Assembly (NCBI RefSeq): GCF_000429685.1
Contig: NZ_AUCI01000017.1
Location: forward strand, 1-64,000
DNA from: Salibacterium aidingense DSM 18341
GTDB lineage: Bacteria; Bacillota; Bacilli; Bacillales; Marinococcaceae
Direction: 5' to 3'
Length of the DNA: 64,000 bases
Shown here: one piece after another, positions 24,898-33,838 of the stretch
How positions within the stretch are numbered: the stretch's first letter is position 1
Layout: every line of letters begins with the position of its first letter
Position numbers and translations under genes: made by a program
The notes under the pieces: generated by a model
Databases searched by the model: none
The model's input: the letters and a program-made list of their open reading frames with translations, nothing else
What the model was told of the DNA's origin: nothing

Positions 24898-25395
24898 TCA
24901 GGCTTTCGAATCAAAAATAGAAAACCCTTCCGGTCTATCCTCTGAATCCCTGCCTTCCGGATGGGTATAATGCACAGCTTCCGGATCAGGCTGGATCATA
25001 TCAAGTGTCATCTGTACAAACTGCAGGGAGTCTTCCACGAGGGTACGGTTCAATGCTTCTTTCTCCCGCAGTCCCGCCATTTCCGCAAGCAGGGCCTCCT
25101 GCAGGCGCAGAAGCGGATCATGATGGTCTTCGGGCAGGTGTTTTAACAGCACACTGACAGTGCCTTCTGAATCCGTTTCCCCTTTTTCCTTTAAAAAGAC
25201 GGTGGTGGCGGCCTGCCGTTTTTTTTCTGTCTGTTCAATGGAACGGATCTGTTTGCTTTCTTTTTTCAGCAGGTCGGCCAATTCTTTCGTATCGTTGGCT
25301 TTAATCAGCTCTGTCTTTTGCGCCGACAGCTTGTTCAACTCCTGATGCTGCTGGACGAGCAGGGCCATCGTTTCAAAAATGGCTTTTACCGACAT
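24898..25395 (-). CDS. flgN: FlgN-type export chaperone
   Basis: 165 residues, mostly helical, with the FlgN-family pattern (L-QQHQELNKLSAQKTELIK near 15-33 and the C-terminal amphipathic helix). FlgN escorts FlgK and FlgL to the export gate and lies between flgM and flgK as in B. subtilis (yvyG). Start weakly marked by AAAGG. Confidence 0.82.
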   Translation of the reverse strand: MSVKAIFETMALLVQQHQELNKLSAQKTELIKANDTKELADLLKKESKQIRSIEQTEKKRQAATTVFLKEKGETDSEGTVSVLLKHLPEDHHDPLLRLQEALLAEMAGLREKEALNRTLVEDSLQFVQMTLDMIQPDPEAVHYTHPEGRDSEDRPEGFSIFDSKA

Positions 25396-25488
25396 ACCTT
25401 TCCCCGCTTTCTGTTCTTAACGTTCCTGGATGACAGCTGCCTCCCGGTGTTCGATCGGACGTGAAGGAGACAGCCCGTTTATCCATTT

Positions 25489-25755
25489 CTATTTTCCAGA
25501 CCAGAATTCTGCGAACTTTCTTGCTGCTTCCTGGGGATCAAACTCGTATTCCCCGGACTGAACCTGGTGTTTTAACTGATCTATTTTTTCCTGGCGGGAC
25601 GCTTCGATATCATTTCCCTGCTGCATGTGCTTCGCTTGATCAGAAATTTCTACTTTATCTTTTTCCTGCTGTTGATTTTCCTGTTTTGCGGGGCGCTGGG
25701 CTTCCGTCTGCTTTTGATACGGGTTGTTTAACGGCCCGAGGGGATTTATTTTCAC
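25489..25755 (-). CDS. flgM: anti-sigma-D factor FlgM
   Basis: 88 residues starting at a GTG (25755) eight bases after GGGAGG; an in-frame GTG three codons earlier overlaps that site and is less likely. It begins KINPLGPLNNPYQKQ, like B. subtilis FlgM, has the KVEISDQA motif and the C-terminal sigma-binding helices (IDQLKHQVQSGEYEFDP). It holds sigma-D inactive until hook-basal body completion. A sigma-D promoter lies 70 bases upstream, giving feedback control. Confidence 0.9.
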   Translation of the reverse strand: MKINPLGPLNNPYQKQTEAQRPAKQENQQQEKDKVEISDQAKHMQQGNDIEASRQEKIDQLKHQVQSGEYEFDPQEAARKFAEFWSGK

Positions 25756-25823
25756 AGCGTTCACCTCCCTGAATCTCTAGCATCTATTCCATCTGTTCTT
25801 ATATATTTGCTGTAACATTTATT

Positions 25824-25849
25824 ATATCGGATGACAGCCTTCATGTTTA
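25824..25849 (-). promoter_or_regulatory. sigma-D promoter of flgM
   Basis: Minus strand TAAA, 14-base spacer, TCCGATAT, one mismatch from consensus, in the gap between yvyF and flgM. B. subtilis flgM also has such a promoter. Confidence 0.75.
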
Positions 25850-25864
25850 ACCGGTACAAATGTC

Positions 25865-26290
25865 TCATTTCATCCGGTCATTCAGCGAATGATACGTTTG
25901 GTAACGAGCCCGTTCCCTTTCTTTGTCCCGTTCCGACCGCTCTTTCTCGCGGGCTTGTGATTGCAGTCCGCTTTCAATATTGTCTTTGCAGCTGCTGCAG
26001 ATCCGCCCTTCTCTGATACTTTTGCCGCATGACTCACACGGATATTCCAGGTTTGGAAACTGCCTGACATGAATCCGGCCTTCCTTAATAAAATGCGTAA
26101 TATCTTCCTGCGATACCCCGGTAGCGTCTACCACTTCACTCATCGTGGCCTGCCTGTTTTCACGTTTTCTAATAAAATTGTAGACCTTTTGGAACTTTTC
26201 CTCTACTTCCTTGTGGCATTTATTGCACACCGGACGCAGTGATTTCACAAACAAATCACCGCAGCGCGGGCAATTATCGAGATTCTGCAT
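25865..26290 (-). CDS. yvyF: YvyF flagellar-operon protein with zinc-ribbon cysteines
   Basis: 141 residues from ATG 26290 (AGGGAGGGAG site). N-terminal CPRCGDLF...CNKCHKEV, a central helix-turn-helix-like part (SEVVDATGVSQEDITHFIKE) and a second pair CESCGKSI...CSSCKDN, followed by a charged Arg/Glu tail. This is the conserved family encoded between comFC and flgM in Bacillaceae. Its function is not established, though it is associated with flagellar gene control. Confidence 0.87.
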   Translation of the reverse strand: MQNLDNCPRCGDLFVKSLRPVCNKCHKEVEEKFQKVYNFIRKRENRQATMSEVVDATGVSQEDITHFIKEGRIHVRQFPNLEYPCESCGKSIREGRICSSCKDNIESGLQSQAREKERSERDKERERARYQTYHSLNDRMK

Positions 26291-26317
26291 GATCTTTCTC
26301 CCTCCCTGCAATGTTCT

Positions 26318-27052
26318 TTACCCCCGGGCCAGCGTAATCGAACATATATCCTTCGCCCCATTCCTTCTAAGTTCTTCCGCTGCCTTTCGTAACGTTGTTC
26401 CTGTTGTATAAATATCGTCAATTATAACAAAACTTTTACCCTCTATCTCGTTTTTTTCCAGGAGAACTCGAAAGGGACGGGTGCTGGAAGACATTCTCTC
26501 CAATCTGGATTTTTTGCTTTGTTTTTCTTCGTGGGCGGTGCGTTCCAGAAGAAAAGCCGGCTCATGGGGAGAGGCCGTGTATTTTTTGGAAAACAATCTG
26601 GGAGGAGGACAGACGAAAGAAGCTAAGATCGCCGACTGGTTAAATCCGCGTTCCTGCAGACGTTCTTTGCTGAGGGGGATTGGAACCGGGACAGCTCCAT
26701 CACAACAGCGCCGGTAAAGTGTCTGGAGGCGGGATTGAAAAGCCTGGGCGAGAACGGCATCACCGCGGTACTTCCAAGAGGCGATCCATTCTTTCATGGC
26801 GTCATTATAGGTGAAAAGCGAATAATTTCTTCGCAGGACGCCGCTCCAGCTGAGATCTTCTTCCCAGCGCCGGCAGTCCCCGCAGGATACTTCGGAAGAC
26901 TGGGGGCGGCTGCAGATGGGACAAATCGGTCCTGTAATCAACTGAAAGGATGCTTCACACTCATCACACAAGAGGGGTTCTTTTGGGAAAAACAGCGTCT
27001 TCCAGGTCGTGAAATTTGTGATAGGACCGGCGCAGTACAGGCACTCACTCAT
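26318..27052 (-). CDS. comFC: late competence protein ComFC
   Basis: 244 residues. N-terminal zinc-finger cysteines (CLYC, CDEC, CPIC, CGDC within the first 60) and a phosphoribosyltransferase-like domain with the PRPP-type motif VIIDDIYTTGTTLRKAAEEL near the C-terminus. ComFC is required for chromosomal transformation and works with ComFA at the inner side of the DNA uptake channel. Its start lies inside the end of comFA, an 8-base overlap. comFB, which lies between them in B. subtilis, is absent. Confidence 0.92.
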   Translation of the reverse strand: MSECLYCAGPITNFTTWKTLFFPKEPLLCDECEASFQLITGPICPICSRPQSSEVSCGDCRRWEEDLSWSGVLRRNYSLFTYNDAMKEWIASWKYRGDAVLAQAFQSRLQTLYRRCCDGAVPVPIPLSKERLQERGFNQSAILASFVCPPPRLFSKKYTASPHEPAFLLERTAHEEKQSKKSRLERMSSSTRPFRVLLEKNEIEGKSFVIIDDIYTTGTTLRKAAEELRRNGAKDICSITLARG

Positions 27053-28589
27053 TCGAGGCCTCCTCCGGCAGGGGTTCCTTGTTCATCATCAGGATGTGTC
27101 GTACTGCCGCTGTCATCGCCTCTGTTTTGCCGGCATGAAAAAAGACAATGTCGCCGTCCGGGTTTTCGCTGCTCCGTCCTACTCTCCCCGCTATCTGCAC
27201 AAGGGCGCTTTCTGTAAAAACGGTGGATTCCGCGCCAAGGACAGCTGCTTCCACCCCGGGGATAGTCACTCCTCGTTCCAGGATCGTGGTTGTCACCAGT
27301 AGAGGCACGGTCCCTTCCCGGAACCGCTGCACTTTGTTATGGCGCTGGTCATCAGCACTGTGTACACCTTCCACGGCCGCCCAGGTTTTCTGTAAAATCG
27401 CCGTCACCTCTTCCAGGACGGTAACGGAAGGAACGAATACAAACGCTGGGATGGTCTCTTCAATACGAGTGCGGCACCAGCGGAGCACCTTTTTTGGCAG
27501 CCTGCCTTTTGTGACAGGTCGTTTCCATGCTCCGCTCCACTCCATCCGCGGAACGGGAAGCGGAAATCCGTGATAACGCCGGGGAATGCGGACACAGGGA
27601 AGTAATTTTTTCTTAACCTGTTTCTGTAGGAAAGGAGTCGGCGTTGCGGTGAGATGAATCCGGGCAGAAACAGACCTGGCCGCTTTTTCCACAGCATTCA
27701 CAAGGGAAGCGTCTGCCGTGAAAGGAAAGGCATCAACTTCATCAATAATGACAAGATCAAAGGCTTCGGAAAAGCGCATCGTTTGATGGGTGGTGGCAAT
27801 CACAAGCTGGGCGAGACAATCTTTTTCTTCACTTCCTCCATATAAACCGACAATGGCCGTATCAGGAAATACTTTCTGGAGACGCGGGAGCAGCTCCAGA
27901 ACAACATCGGTGCGCGGGGCAGCCAGCAATATCCGCTCTCCTTTTTGCAGAGACCGTTCCATCCCGGGGAACAGCACCTCTGTCTTCCCAGCTCCGCATA
28001 CGGCCCAGACTAACCGTTCCGATTTCGTTTCCACCGCTTCAACGATCGAAGCAGCCGCCCTTTTCTGCCCTGCTGAAAAAGTACCATTCCACTGCAGCAG
28101 CGGTTGGGGGGAACTGGAAAAAAGGGGTGGTCCATTCCAGGCTATAAGCGCCGAACAGGCACTTACTCTTCCCATGTTTACGCAGTGGCGGCAGTAGGAG
28201 CACTTTGTTCCGCAGCGGGCGCAGTCTAATACTCCGTAGTGGCGCGGGGAGGCGTTGCCGCAGCGGCGGCAGACCCATCCCTTTTTTGTTGGAGTAAGGC
28301 CGGGGCGCAGGACCAGGATTCGGGCCAGGAGAAAAGGTTCCAGGTCCCTCCAGTCCCATGGCAGTTCTTCATAAAGCAGTTCTTTGCCCATACAGACGTG
28401 TTGGATCGTTTGATATAGCTCGGGAGAAAAATCAGAAACATGGCGGGGAGAAGGAGCAGAAAGGCCGGGGAGACGGCTGATGATATCCGGACCGGCTGAA
28501 ATCGTCCCACCTTTTGGAGCTAGTACCTCCGGCAGGCATAAAGCACACGTATCCCCGGGTAACTGCACATGAATCATTTTCATTCGCAT
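27045..28589 (-). CDS. comFA: competence helicase ComFA
   Basis: 514 residues, a DEAD-box-type ATPase that helps pull single-stranded DNA into the cytoplasm. Zinc-binding cysteines CRRCGN...CARCGTKCSYCRHC at 107-136, Walker A GAGKT (199-203), Walker B DEVD (283-286), SAT-like TATPT, and a C-terminal helicase domain ending with the VGRSSENPDGDIVFF stretch. The ATG at 28589, with two more in-frame ATGs within five codons, has only a weak binding site, so the exact start is uncertain. Confidence 0.93.
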   Translation of the reverse strand: MRMKMIHVQLPGDTCALCLPEVLAPKGGTISAGPDIISRLPGLSAPSPRHVSDFSPELYQTIQHVCMGKELLYEELPWDWRDLEPFLLARILVLRPGLTPTKKGWVCRRCGNASPRHYGVLDCARCGTKCSYCRHCVNMGRVSACSALIAWNGPPLFSSSPQPLLQWNGTFSAGQKRAAASIVEAVETKSERLVWAVCGAGKTEVLFPGMERSLQKGERILLAAPRTDVVLELLPRLQKVFPDTAIVGLYGGSEEKDCLAQLVIATTHQTMRFSEAFDLVIIDEVDAFPFTADASLVNAVEKAARSVSARIHLTATPTPFLQKQVKKKLLPCVRIPRRYHGFPLPVPRMEWSGAWKRPVTKGRLPKKVLRWCRTRIEETIPAFVFVPSVTVLEEVTAILQKTWAAVEGVHSADDQRHNKVQRFREGTVPLLVTTTILERGVTIPGVEAAVLGAESTVFTESALVQIAGRVGRSSENPDGDIVFFHAGKTEAMTAAVRHILMMNKEPLPEEASNE

Positions 28590-28677
28590 CGTCCTATTCT
28601 ATTTTAGGATATAAAAAAGGGAAAATATAATGAAGGGGAAGGAAATACGGAGGAAGCCGGGGAGCAGCTTCCACCTA

Positions 28678-29523
28678 TTAGAGCCTGCACCAGCCTATGC
28701 CGAGGCCGCCCTCGCCAAGATGGGTGCCGATGACCGGGCCGAACCAGCCGACGTCAATATCGGCATTGGGATACTGCCCGGCAAGTTTTTGGCGGATCGA
28801 CTCAGCTTTTTCCGGACGGTTCGCGTGAATGACGGTAGCTCGGATGGAGGCATTCGTTCCGGCATCTTCGTCAAACAGCTCGTACACCCGGTTCAGGGCT
28901 TTTTTCTCCGTACGGACCTTTTCAAATGGTACGATCAATTTATTTTCAAAATGAAGGATCGGCTTGATCTGCAACAGACTTCCGACCAGCGCCTGGGCTC
29001 CGTTCAAACGCCCGCCGCGGTGCAGATGGTTCAAATCATCCACAATAAAATAAGCCCTGGTGTTCTGCTTCATTTCTTCCAGCCTGTTGATGATCTGCGT
29101 CGCTGTTTTCCCGTCCTGTGCCATTTTTGCAGCTTCGAGCACGAAATAGCCCTGCGGCATGCAGCTAATTTCTGAGTCAAAGGCATACACCTCGGCTCCC
29201 TCGACCTCTCCTCCTGCAGCCTGAGCGGTCTGATAAGTTCCGCTGATACCGCTGGACAAATGAACGGTTATAATCTCGTCATAGGTCGAAGCCAGTTTTT
29301 CAAACACTTCCAAAAAGGTGCCGGGAGACGGCTGGGACGTAGAAGGCAGTTCCGGTGCTGTCTTCATTTTTTCGTAAAAAGCATCGGTAGACAGCTCCAC
29401 TTCTTCCTGGTAGGAAGTCTCCCCGAAAATAACATTTAAAGGAACCACTGTTATTCCGAAAGCTGCTGCTGTTTCTTCCGGCAGATAAGCAGTACTGTCT
29501 GTGACAATCGCAATATTCGACAT
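28678..29523 (-). CDS. degV: DegV-family fatty-acid-binding protein
   Basis: 281 residues. Starts IAIVTDSTAYLPEETAAAFG, with the STSQPSPG motif at about 60-67 and HLSSGISGTYQTAQ, both hallmarks of the DegV fold that binds a fatty acid (FakB-type). Located between degU and comFA exactly as yviA in B. subtilis. Confidence 0.92.
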   Translation of the reverse strand: MSNIAIVTDSTAYLPEETAAAFGITVVPLNVIFGETSYQEEVELSTDAFYEKMKTAPELPSTSQPSPGTFLEVFEKLASTYDEIITVHLSSGISGTYQTAQAAGGEVEGAEVYAFDSEISCMPQGYFVLEAAKMAQDGKTATQIINRLEEMKQNTRAYFIVDDLNHLHRGGRLNGAQALVGSLLQIKPILHFENKLIVPFEKVRTEKKALNRVYELFDEDAGTNASIRATVIHANRPEKAESIRQKLAGQYPNADIDVGWFGPVIGTHLGEGGLGIGWCRL

Positions 29524-29599
29524 AGGTATATCCTCTCTTTACTTTCTTTCTATATATTGTACGGGCATGTCCCAGTTCCCGCAAGAGAAGGATAAAACG

Positions 29600-30313
29600 T
29601 TATCTAACCTTAACCCAGCCTTTTTTAATCGACTCTACTACAGCCTGGGTACGGTCATTCACATTCATTTTCTGCAGTATGTTGCTGACATGGTTTTTCA
29701 CTGTTTTTTCACTGATATACAGCGTTTCTCCAATCATCCGGTTGCTGTAGCCGTCTGTCATCAGCTGCAGCACTTCACATTCGCGCCGTGTCAAAATGTG
29801 GAGCGGCTTACGGTATTCGACTTCTTTATACCCGATTTCTGCTGTCGAATCCACGCTGTCATCGCCGTATGCAAGCCGTCTGTATTCTTTGATAAGATTA
29901 TGGGTGACCTTCGGATGAATATAGGCGCCTCCCTGTCCGACCACTTTGACTGCTTCAATTAAGGCATCAGCATCCATTTCTTTCAGCAAATACCCGGCCG
30001 CTCCGGTTTTCAGCACATGGGTAACATAGGATTCGTCATCGTGAATGGAAAGAATCAATACTTTCACGTCCGGGTGCTTTTCAATCAAATCCCGGGTGGC
30101 CTCCACCCCGTTGGTTCCCGGCATATTCACGTCCATTAACACAACGTCCGGATCGTTTTCTTCCACAAGGGAAATCACTTCGTCCCCGTCATCGCCTTCT
30201 GCGACAACTTCAAAATTCTTTTCCATATCAAGAATGCGCTTCACACCTTCTCTGAAAAGCTGGTGATCATCTATGAGGATTAATCTAATGGATTGATCTA
30301 ACTGCTCTTGCAT
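29600..30313 (-). CDS. degU: response regulator DegU
   Basis: 237 residues from ATG 30313 (AAAGGA eight bases upstream; the open frame begins at 30340 without a site). Receiver with acidic pocket Asp15/Asp16, phospho-acceptor Asp61 (LMDVNMPG) and the Lys near 113 (LLKEMD), then a LuxR-type helix-turn-helix ([20 protein letters not shown]) ending GWVKVR. DegU controls degradative enzymes, motility, competence and polymer production. Partner of degS upstream. Confidence 0.95.
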   Translation of the reverse strand: MQEQLDQSIRLILIDDHQLFREGVKRILDMEKNFEVVAEGDDGDEVISLVEENDPDVVLMDVNMPGTNGVEATRDLIEKHPDVKVLILSIHDDESYVTHVLKTGAAGYLLKEMDADALIEAVKVVGQGGAYIHPKVTHNLIKEYRRLAYGDDSVDSTAEIGYKEVEYRKPLHILTRRECEVLQLMTDGYSNRMIGETLYISEKTVKNHVSNILQKMNVNDRTQAVVESIKKGWVKVR

Positions 30314-30385
30314 TTCGCTCATCCTTTCGATTACATTCAATATTTCGTTTTACCCTGTGATATACTATTTTCAGCAGAAACGTGA

Positions 30386-31540
30386 TCACTGCTGCTCCGC
30401 GTCATCCACGGAAACATGAACCATGACCACCGTTCCCTTCCCCGGGGCGGAGTCGATAGTCAGTTCTCCGTCCAGGGCGTTAATCCTTTCCCTCATTCCC
30501 ATTAAGCCAAAAGAGTCGTCTTTGGCTTCGGCAGGATCAAAACCTTTACCGTCATCCTTTATGACGATAGAAACGTAGGTACGTTTCATCTCGATTTTCA
30601 CCTGTACTTCTCTCGGATCGGCATGCTTGTACGCATTCTGCACCGCTTCCTGCACGATCCGGAACAAACCGACTTCCAGGTTGGCAGACAGCCGGATATC
30701 ATCGCGCCCGATCGATGTAAAGCGGACCTCCATCTCTGTGTGTTCTTCCAAGTTTTTCAAATACTTGTTAAGGGTCGGCACTAGTCCGAGATCATCCAGC
30801 GCCATCGGCCGCAGGTCATAAATAATCCGTCTTACTTCCGCAAGGCTGGAGCGAATCATCGAACGCAGGTCCTGGATCTCTTCCAATGCCTTGTCCATCC
30901 CCTGCTCACTGCGGACCCGTTCCACCAGTTCAGACCGGAGCATAACATTGGCGATCATCTGGGCCGGCCCGTCATGAATCTCACGGGCCACCCGTTTTCG
31001 TTCTTTTTCCTGGGCTTCGATAATCTTCAGGCCGAACTGCTGTTTTTCTTTAGCATCTTCGACCATTTCCCCGACTTCTTTTAAATCGCCGGCGAGAAAA
31101 TTGTACACAACCGTCACCTGGCTGACAAGCGTTTCGGCACGCTCCATGGTGCCCTCAAGCTGGATCAGACGGCGTTCGATCGTATCGCGGCGTTCGCGAA
31201 GCTGTTTTTCCTCCTGCTGCAGCACCGCCAGATTTACCTGCAGTTCATTCGCCTGCTCATACGCTGTTTTAACATCTTCATTGCTGTAGCTTTTGAAATG
31301 GCGGCTGACTTCGGCAAGCCTGTTTCTCGCAAAACGCGCCTGCATCTCTGTTCTCTCTGATTTGTCGATCACAGACGCTACTTTCTGGCGCACCTGCTGC
31401 AGCTCATCCTGGAGGGATTCATATTCCTGCCTCGATCTTTCACTGATTTCAAAAATCTGTTCCTTGCTGTCACCTACCGTGCCCAGCATTTTATCAATAA
31501 TTTCATCTAACGAAAGCTTTGTTGACAAAAGTGTCACCAC
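30386..31540 (-). CDS. degS: sensor histidine kinase DegS
   Basis: 384 residues, cytoplasmic. N-terminal coiled-coil sensor domain (about 30-165), HisKA_3 phospho-acceptor His189 in REIHDGPAQ, and a GHKL ATPase with NAYKHA, DDGKGFD and GLMGMRER motifs. It phosphorylates DegU. The open frame starts at a GTG or nearby with only a poor binding site. Divergent from yvyE. Confidence 0.95.
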   Translation of the reverse strand: MVTLLSTKLSLDEIIDKMLGTVGDSKEQIFEISERSRQEYESLQDELQQVRQKVASVIDKSERTEMQARFARNRLAEVSRHFKSYSNEDVKTAYEQANELQVNLAVLQQEEKQLRERRDTIERRLIQLEGTMERAETLVSQVTVVYNFLAGDLKEVGEMVEDAKEKQQFGLKIIEAQEKERKRVAREIHDGPAQMIANVMLRSELVERVRSEQGMDKALEEIQDLRSMIRSSLAEVRRIIYDLRPMALDDLGLVPTLNKYLKNLEEHTEMEVRFTSIGRDDIRLSANLEVGLFRIVQEAVQNAYKHADPREVQVKIEMKRTYVSIVIKDDGKGFDPAEAKDDSFGLMGMRERINALDGELTIDSAPGKGTVVMVHVSVDDAEQQ

Positions 31541-31757
31541 GCTTCTTTATGTTTGACAGATAATCTTGATTCGTTATGATTATTTTAGCACACTCAGAAG
31601 GGCCTATAACCCATAATAATAAAAAATCAAAAATTTACATATTCCACGAAATTGTGTGGAAATAAAACTTCTTTGTATAGGATATCATGTCTCAGGCTTT
31701 TCAAGTTTTACAATATTATTATAGTATAGTTACACCATTAGGAGGAGTTATTACGTC

Positions 31758-32396
31758 ATGCCTGCTGCTTATTATACCGTGAAAACCAGCGGAACACACG
31801 AAATTACCATCAATAAGTCCCGCTTCCTTGCACATGTCAAACGTGTTACAACCGAAGACGAAGCCCAAGCGTTTATCGAAAGTATCAAGAAGGAACACGC
31901 GAACGCCACCCATAATTGCTCCGCCTATCTTATCGGAGAACAGGATGATATCCAGAAAGCTCATGATGACGGCGAACCCTCCAGAACAGCAGGAGTCCCG
32001 ATGCTCGAAGTCCTGAAAAAAAGGGAATTAAAAGATACGTGTGTGGTTGTCACCCGCTACTTCGGAGGTATTAAATTGGGGGCGGGCGGTCTGATCCGTG
32101 CATACGGAACGGCGGTTACAGAAGGGATAAATGCCGTCGGCGTCGTGGAACGTTCCTTAATGAAAGTCATGAGTGTCACCCTGGATTACACCTGGATCGG
32201 AAAAATCGAAAACGAAATCCGCCAGTCTTCGTATTTATTAATGGATACATTGTATGAGGATGCTGTATCCTTCCATGTGTATGTTCCTGTCGAAAAGAAG
32301 GATATTTTCACGGAATGGATGATAAATCTCACCAGCGGTCAGGCAGCCATACAGGAACTCAAGGACACCTATTTAGAACGGGATGCGGACGAATAA
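31758..32396 (+). CDS. yvyE: YigZ/IMPACT-family protein YvyE
   Basis: 212 residues. Conserved UPF0029 N-terminal domain (SRFLAHV, HNCSAYLIG, HDDGEPSRTAGVPML, VVTRYFGGIKLGAGGLIRAY) and a DUF1949 C-terminal domain. Family members associate with translation control, but the bacterial role is unclear. AGGAGG precedes the ATG. Position next to degS and tagU is the B. subtilis arrangement. Confidence 0.92.
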   Translation: MPAAYYTVKTSGTHEITINKSRFLAHVKRVTTEDEAQAFIESIKKEHANATHNCSAYLIGEQDDIQKAHDDGEPSRTAGVPMLEVLKKRELKDTCVVVTRYFGGIKLGAGGLIRAYGTAVTEGINAVGVVERSLMKVMSVTLDYTWIGKIENEIRQSSYLLMDTLYEDAVSFHVYVPVEKKDIFTEWMINLTSGQAAIQELKDTYLERDADE

Positions 32397-32649
32397 CTAG
32401 GTATGCCTTGTTTAACTATTCGACCTTTTCTCGTTTAATCCTCTTCCAGGGAGAAACTTTTCATTATTTCCGGGGAAATAATATTTTCTGTATGTATTTG
32501 TAACCCAATCGTTTTCTCCCTCGTCTAACAACATGGGGTATATATTGTCACTATATTGTTGGCTGGCTTCTGTAAAATGTTATTTACGAAAATAGGCCGA
32601 TTATGTACAATGATGAAGAGTAAACAGCTGGAGAATTAAGGAGAATACT

Positions 32650-33672
32650 ATGGCAAAAAAGGAACCAAACACGAGACTGCGGCGACGCAAACAGCGGACC
32701 CGCCGTGTTTTAAAAACAATTATGGTTTTGGGGTTAATTTCATTTGTTTTACTGGGCGCTCTGGTCGGTTATTTCGCCTGGAAATTCACGACCGTTGCAG
32801 CAGATACCCAGGAAACACTGGACCGCGGGGAAAAATCGGAAAAACGCGAAGTGGCCGTGGATCCCAACCAGGATAATATTTCTGTCCTTTTCATGGGTGT
32901 GGATGACCGGGACGGAGAACTGGAAGGGCGCACGGATGCGATGATCCTTGCCACCTTCAACCGGGAGCAGGGCAGTGTAAAAATGACGAGCATCCCCCGC
33001 GATTCCCTTGTGAGCATCCCCGGGCACGGCGAGGATAAAATCACCCACGCCCACGCTTACGGCGGCACTGATTTAGCCATCCAAACCGTGGAGGATATGC
33101 TCGATATCCCGGTGGATTACTATGTGAAACTGAACTTTGAGGCATTTATTGAAATCATCAATGCCCTGGACGGGGTGGAAGTAGATGTTCCATTTGCCTT
33201 TACCGAGCAGGACAGTCAGGGAAATCATGGAGCCATTTCCCTCCAGGAAGGCACGCAGATGTTAAACGGGGAAGAAGCACTTGCCTATGCAAGAATGAGA
33301 AAACAGGATCCGCGCGGGGACATTGGCCGCGGCGACCGGCAGGAAGAAATCATTTCCGCGTTAATCCGGCGCAGCGCTTCGATCGGTTCTATCCATAAAT
33401 ATGATGACGTACTGGAAAGCGTTGAGGATCATATGAAAATGAACTTCACCGTGGGGGATCTGGTTTCCTTCCATAAATACGCGGGCTCTGTCGGGGATAT
33501 CAACAAACTTCAGCTCGAAGGTTCCGATGTCCGGTATGACGGTGTCTATTATTACCAGCTTGATCCTGCCTCCACTGAGCAGATATCACAGGAGCTCCGC
33601 ACCCATCTGGGAATCGAAGACGAAACGGCTTCCGAGGATAAGAACGAAACCACGCAGGCTGAATCTCCTTAG
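32650..33672 (+). CDS. tagU: LCP-family cell-wall polymer ligase TagU (LytR)
   Basis: 340 residues. Basic cytoplasmic start (12 Arg/Lys in the first 25), one membrane helix (about 25-46), then the extracellular LCP domain with RTDAM, SIPRDS and ARMRKQDPRGDIGRGDRQ motifs that bind the polyprenyl-pyrophosphate substrate. It attaches teichoic acid or similar polymer to peptidoglycan. AAGGAG precedes the ATG. The transcript ends in a terminator overlapping the stop codon. Confidence 0.93.
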   Translation: MAKKEPNTRLRRRKQRTRRVLKTIMVLGLISFVLLGALVGYFAWKFTTVAADTQETLDRGEKSEKREVAVDPNQDNISVLFMGVDDRDGELEGRTDAMILATFNREQGSVKMTSIPRDSLVSIPGHGEDKITHAHAYGGTDLAIQTVEDMLDIPVDYYVKLNFEAFIEIINALDGVEVDVPFAFTEQDSQGNHGAISLQEGTQMLNGEEALAYARMRKQDPRGDIGRGDRQEEIISALIRRSASIGSIHKYDDVLESVEDHMKMNFTVGDLVSFHKYAGSVGDINKLQLEGSDVRYDGVYYYQLDPASTEQISQELRTHLGIEDETASEDKNETTQAESP

Positions 33673-33693
33673 TAAGGAGATTCAGCTTTTTTT
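33658..33693 (+). terminator. tagU terminator
   Basis: GCTGAATCTCCTT and AAGGAGATTCAGC pair perfectly around AGT, followed by seven T. The stop codon lies within the hairpin. Confidence 0.9.
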
Positions 33694-33704
33694 AATTGAC
33701 TGCT

Positions 33705-33838
33705 GTCGTTTTCTCCTTAACCGGCCCGTTTTTTTATCACAGCTGCCCGTTATTCATCGTCCCGGGGATTTTTCTAATGGTCTCGGCTCTGTTACTCATC
33801 ACCCCACGTCGTTTTCTCCTCCCAGGGAAGATAAATTA
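33705..33838. repeat. degenerate 21-nt repeat array A
   Basis: Pyrimidine-rich units of the type TTTCTCCT-N-CCCGG spaced by about 21 bases, weaker than the later arrays. It overlaps the 3' end of the broken NERD gene. Confidence 0.45.

Noticed and set aside
27045-28589. Several long antisense frames across comFA
   Set aside because: GC-rich codon bias creates open shadows; none has a ribosome binding site or a recognisable domain.
28743-28760. GCCGATATT on the minus strand inside degV
   Set aside because: Matches a sigma-D -10 but has no TAAA at the right distance and is part of the NADIDV coding sequence.
32594-32604. GCCGATTA upstream of tagU
   Set aside because: The nearest TAAA is 19 bases away, too far for a sigma-D promoter.
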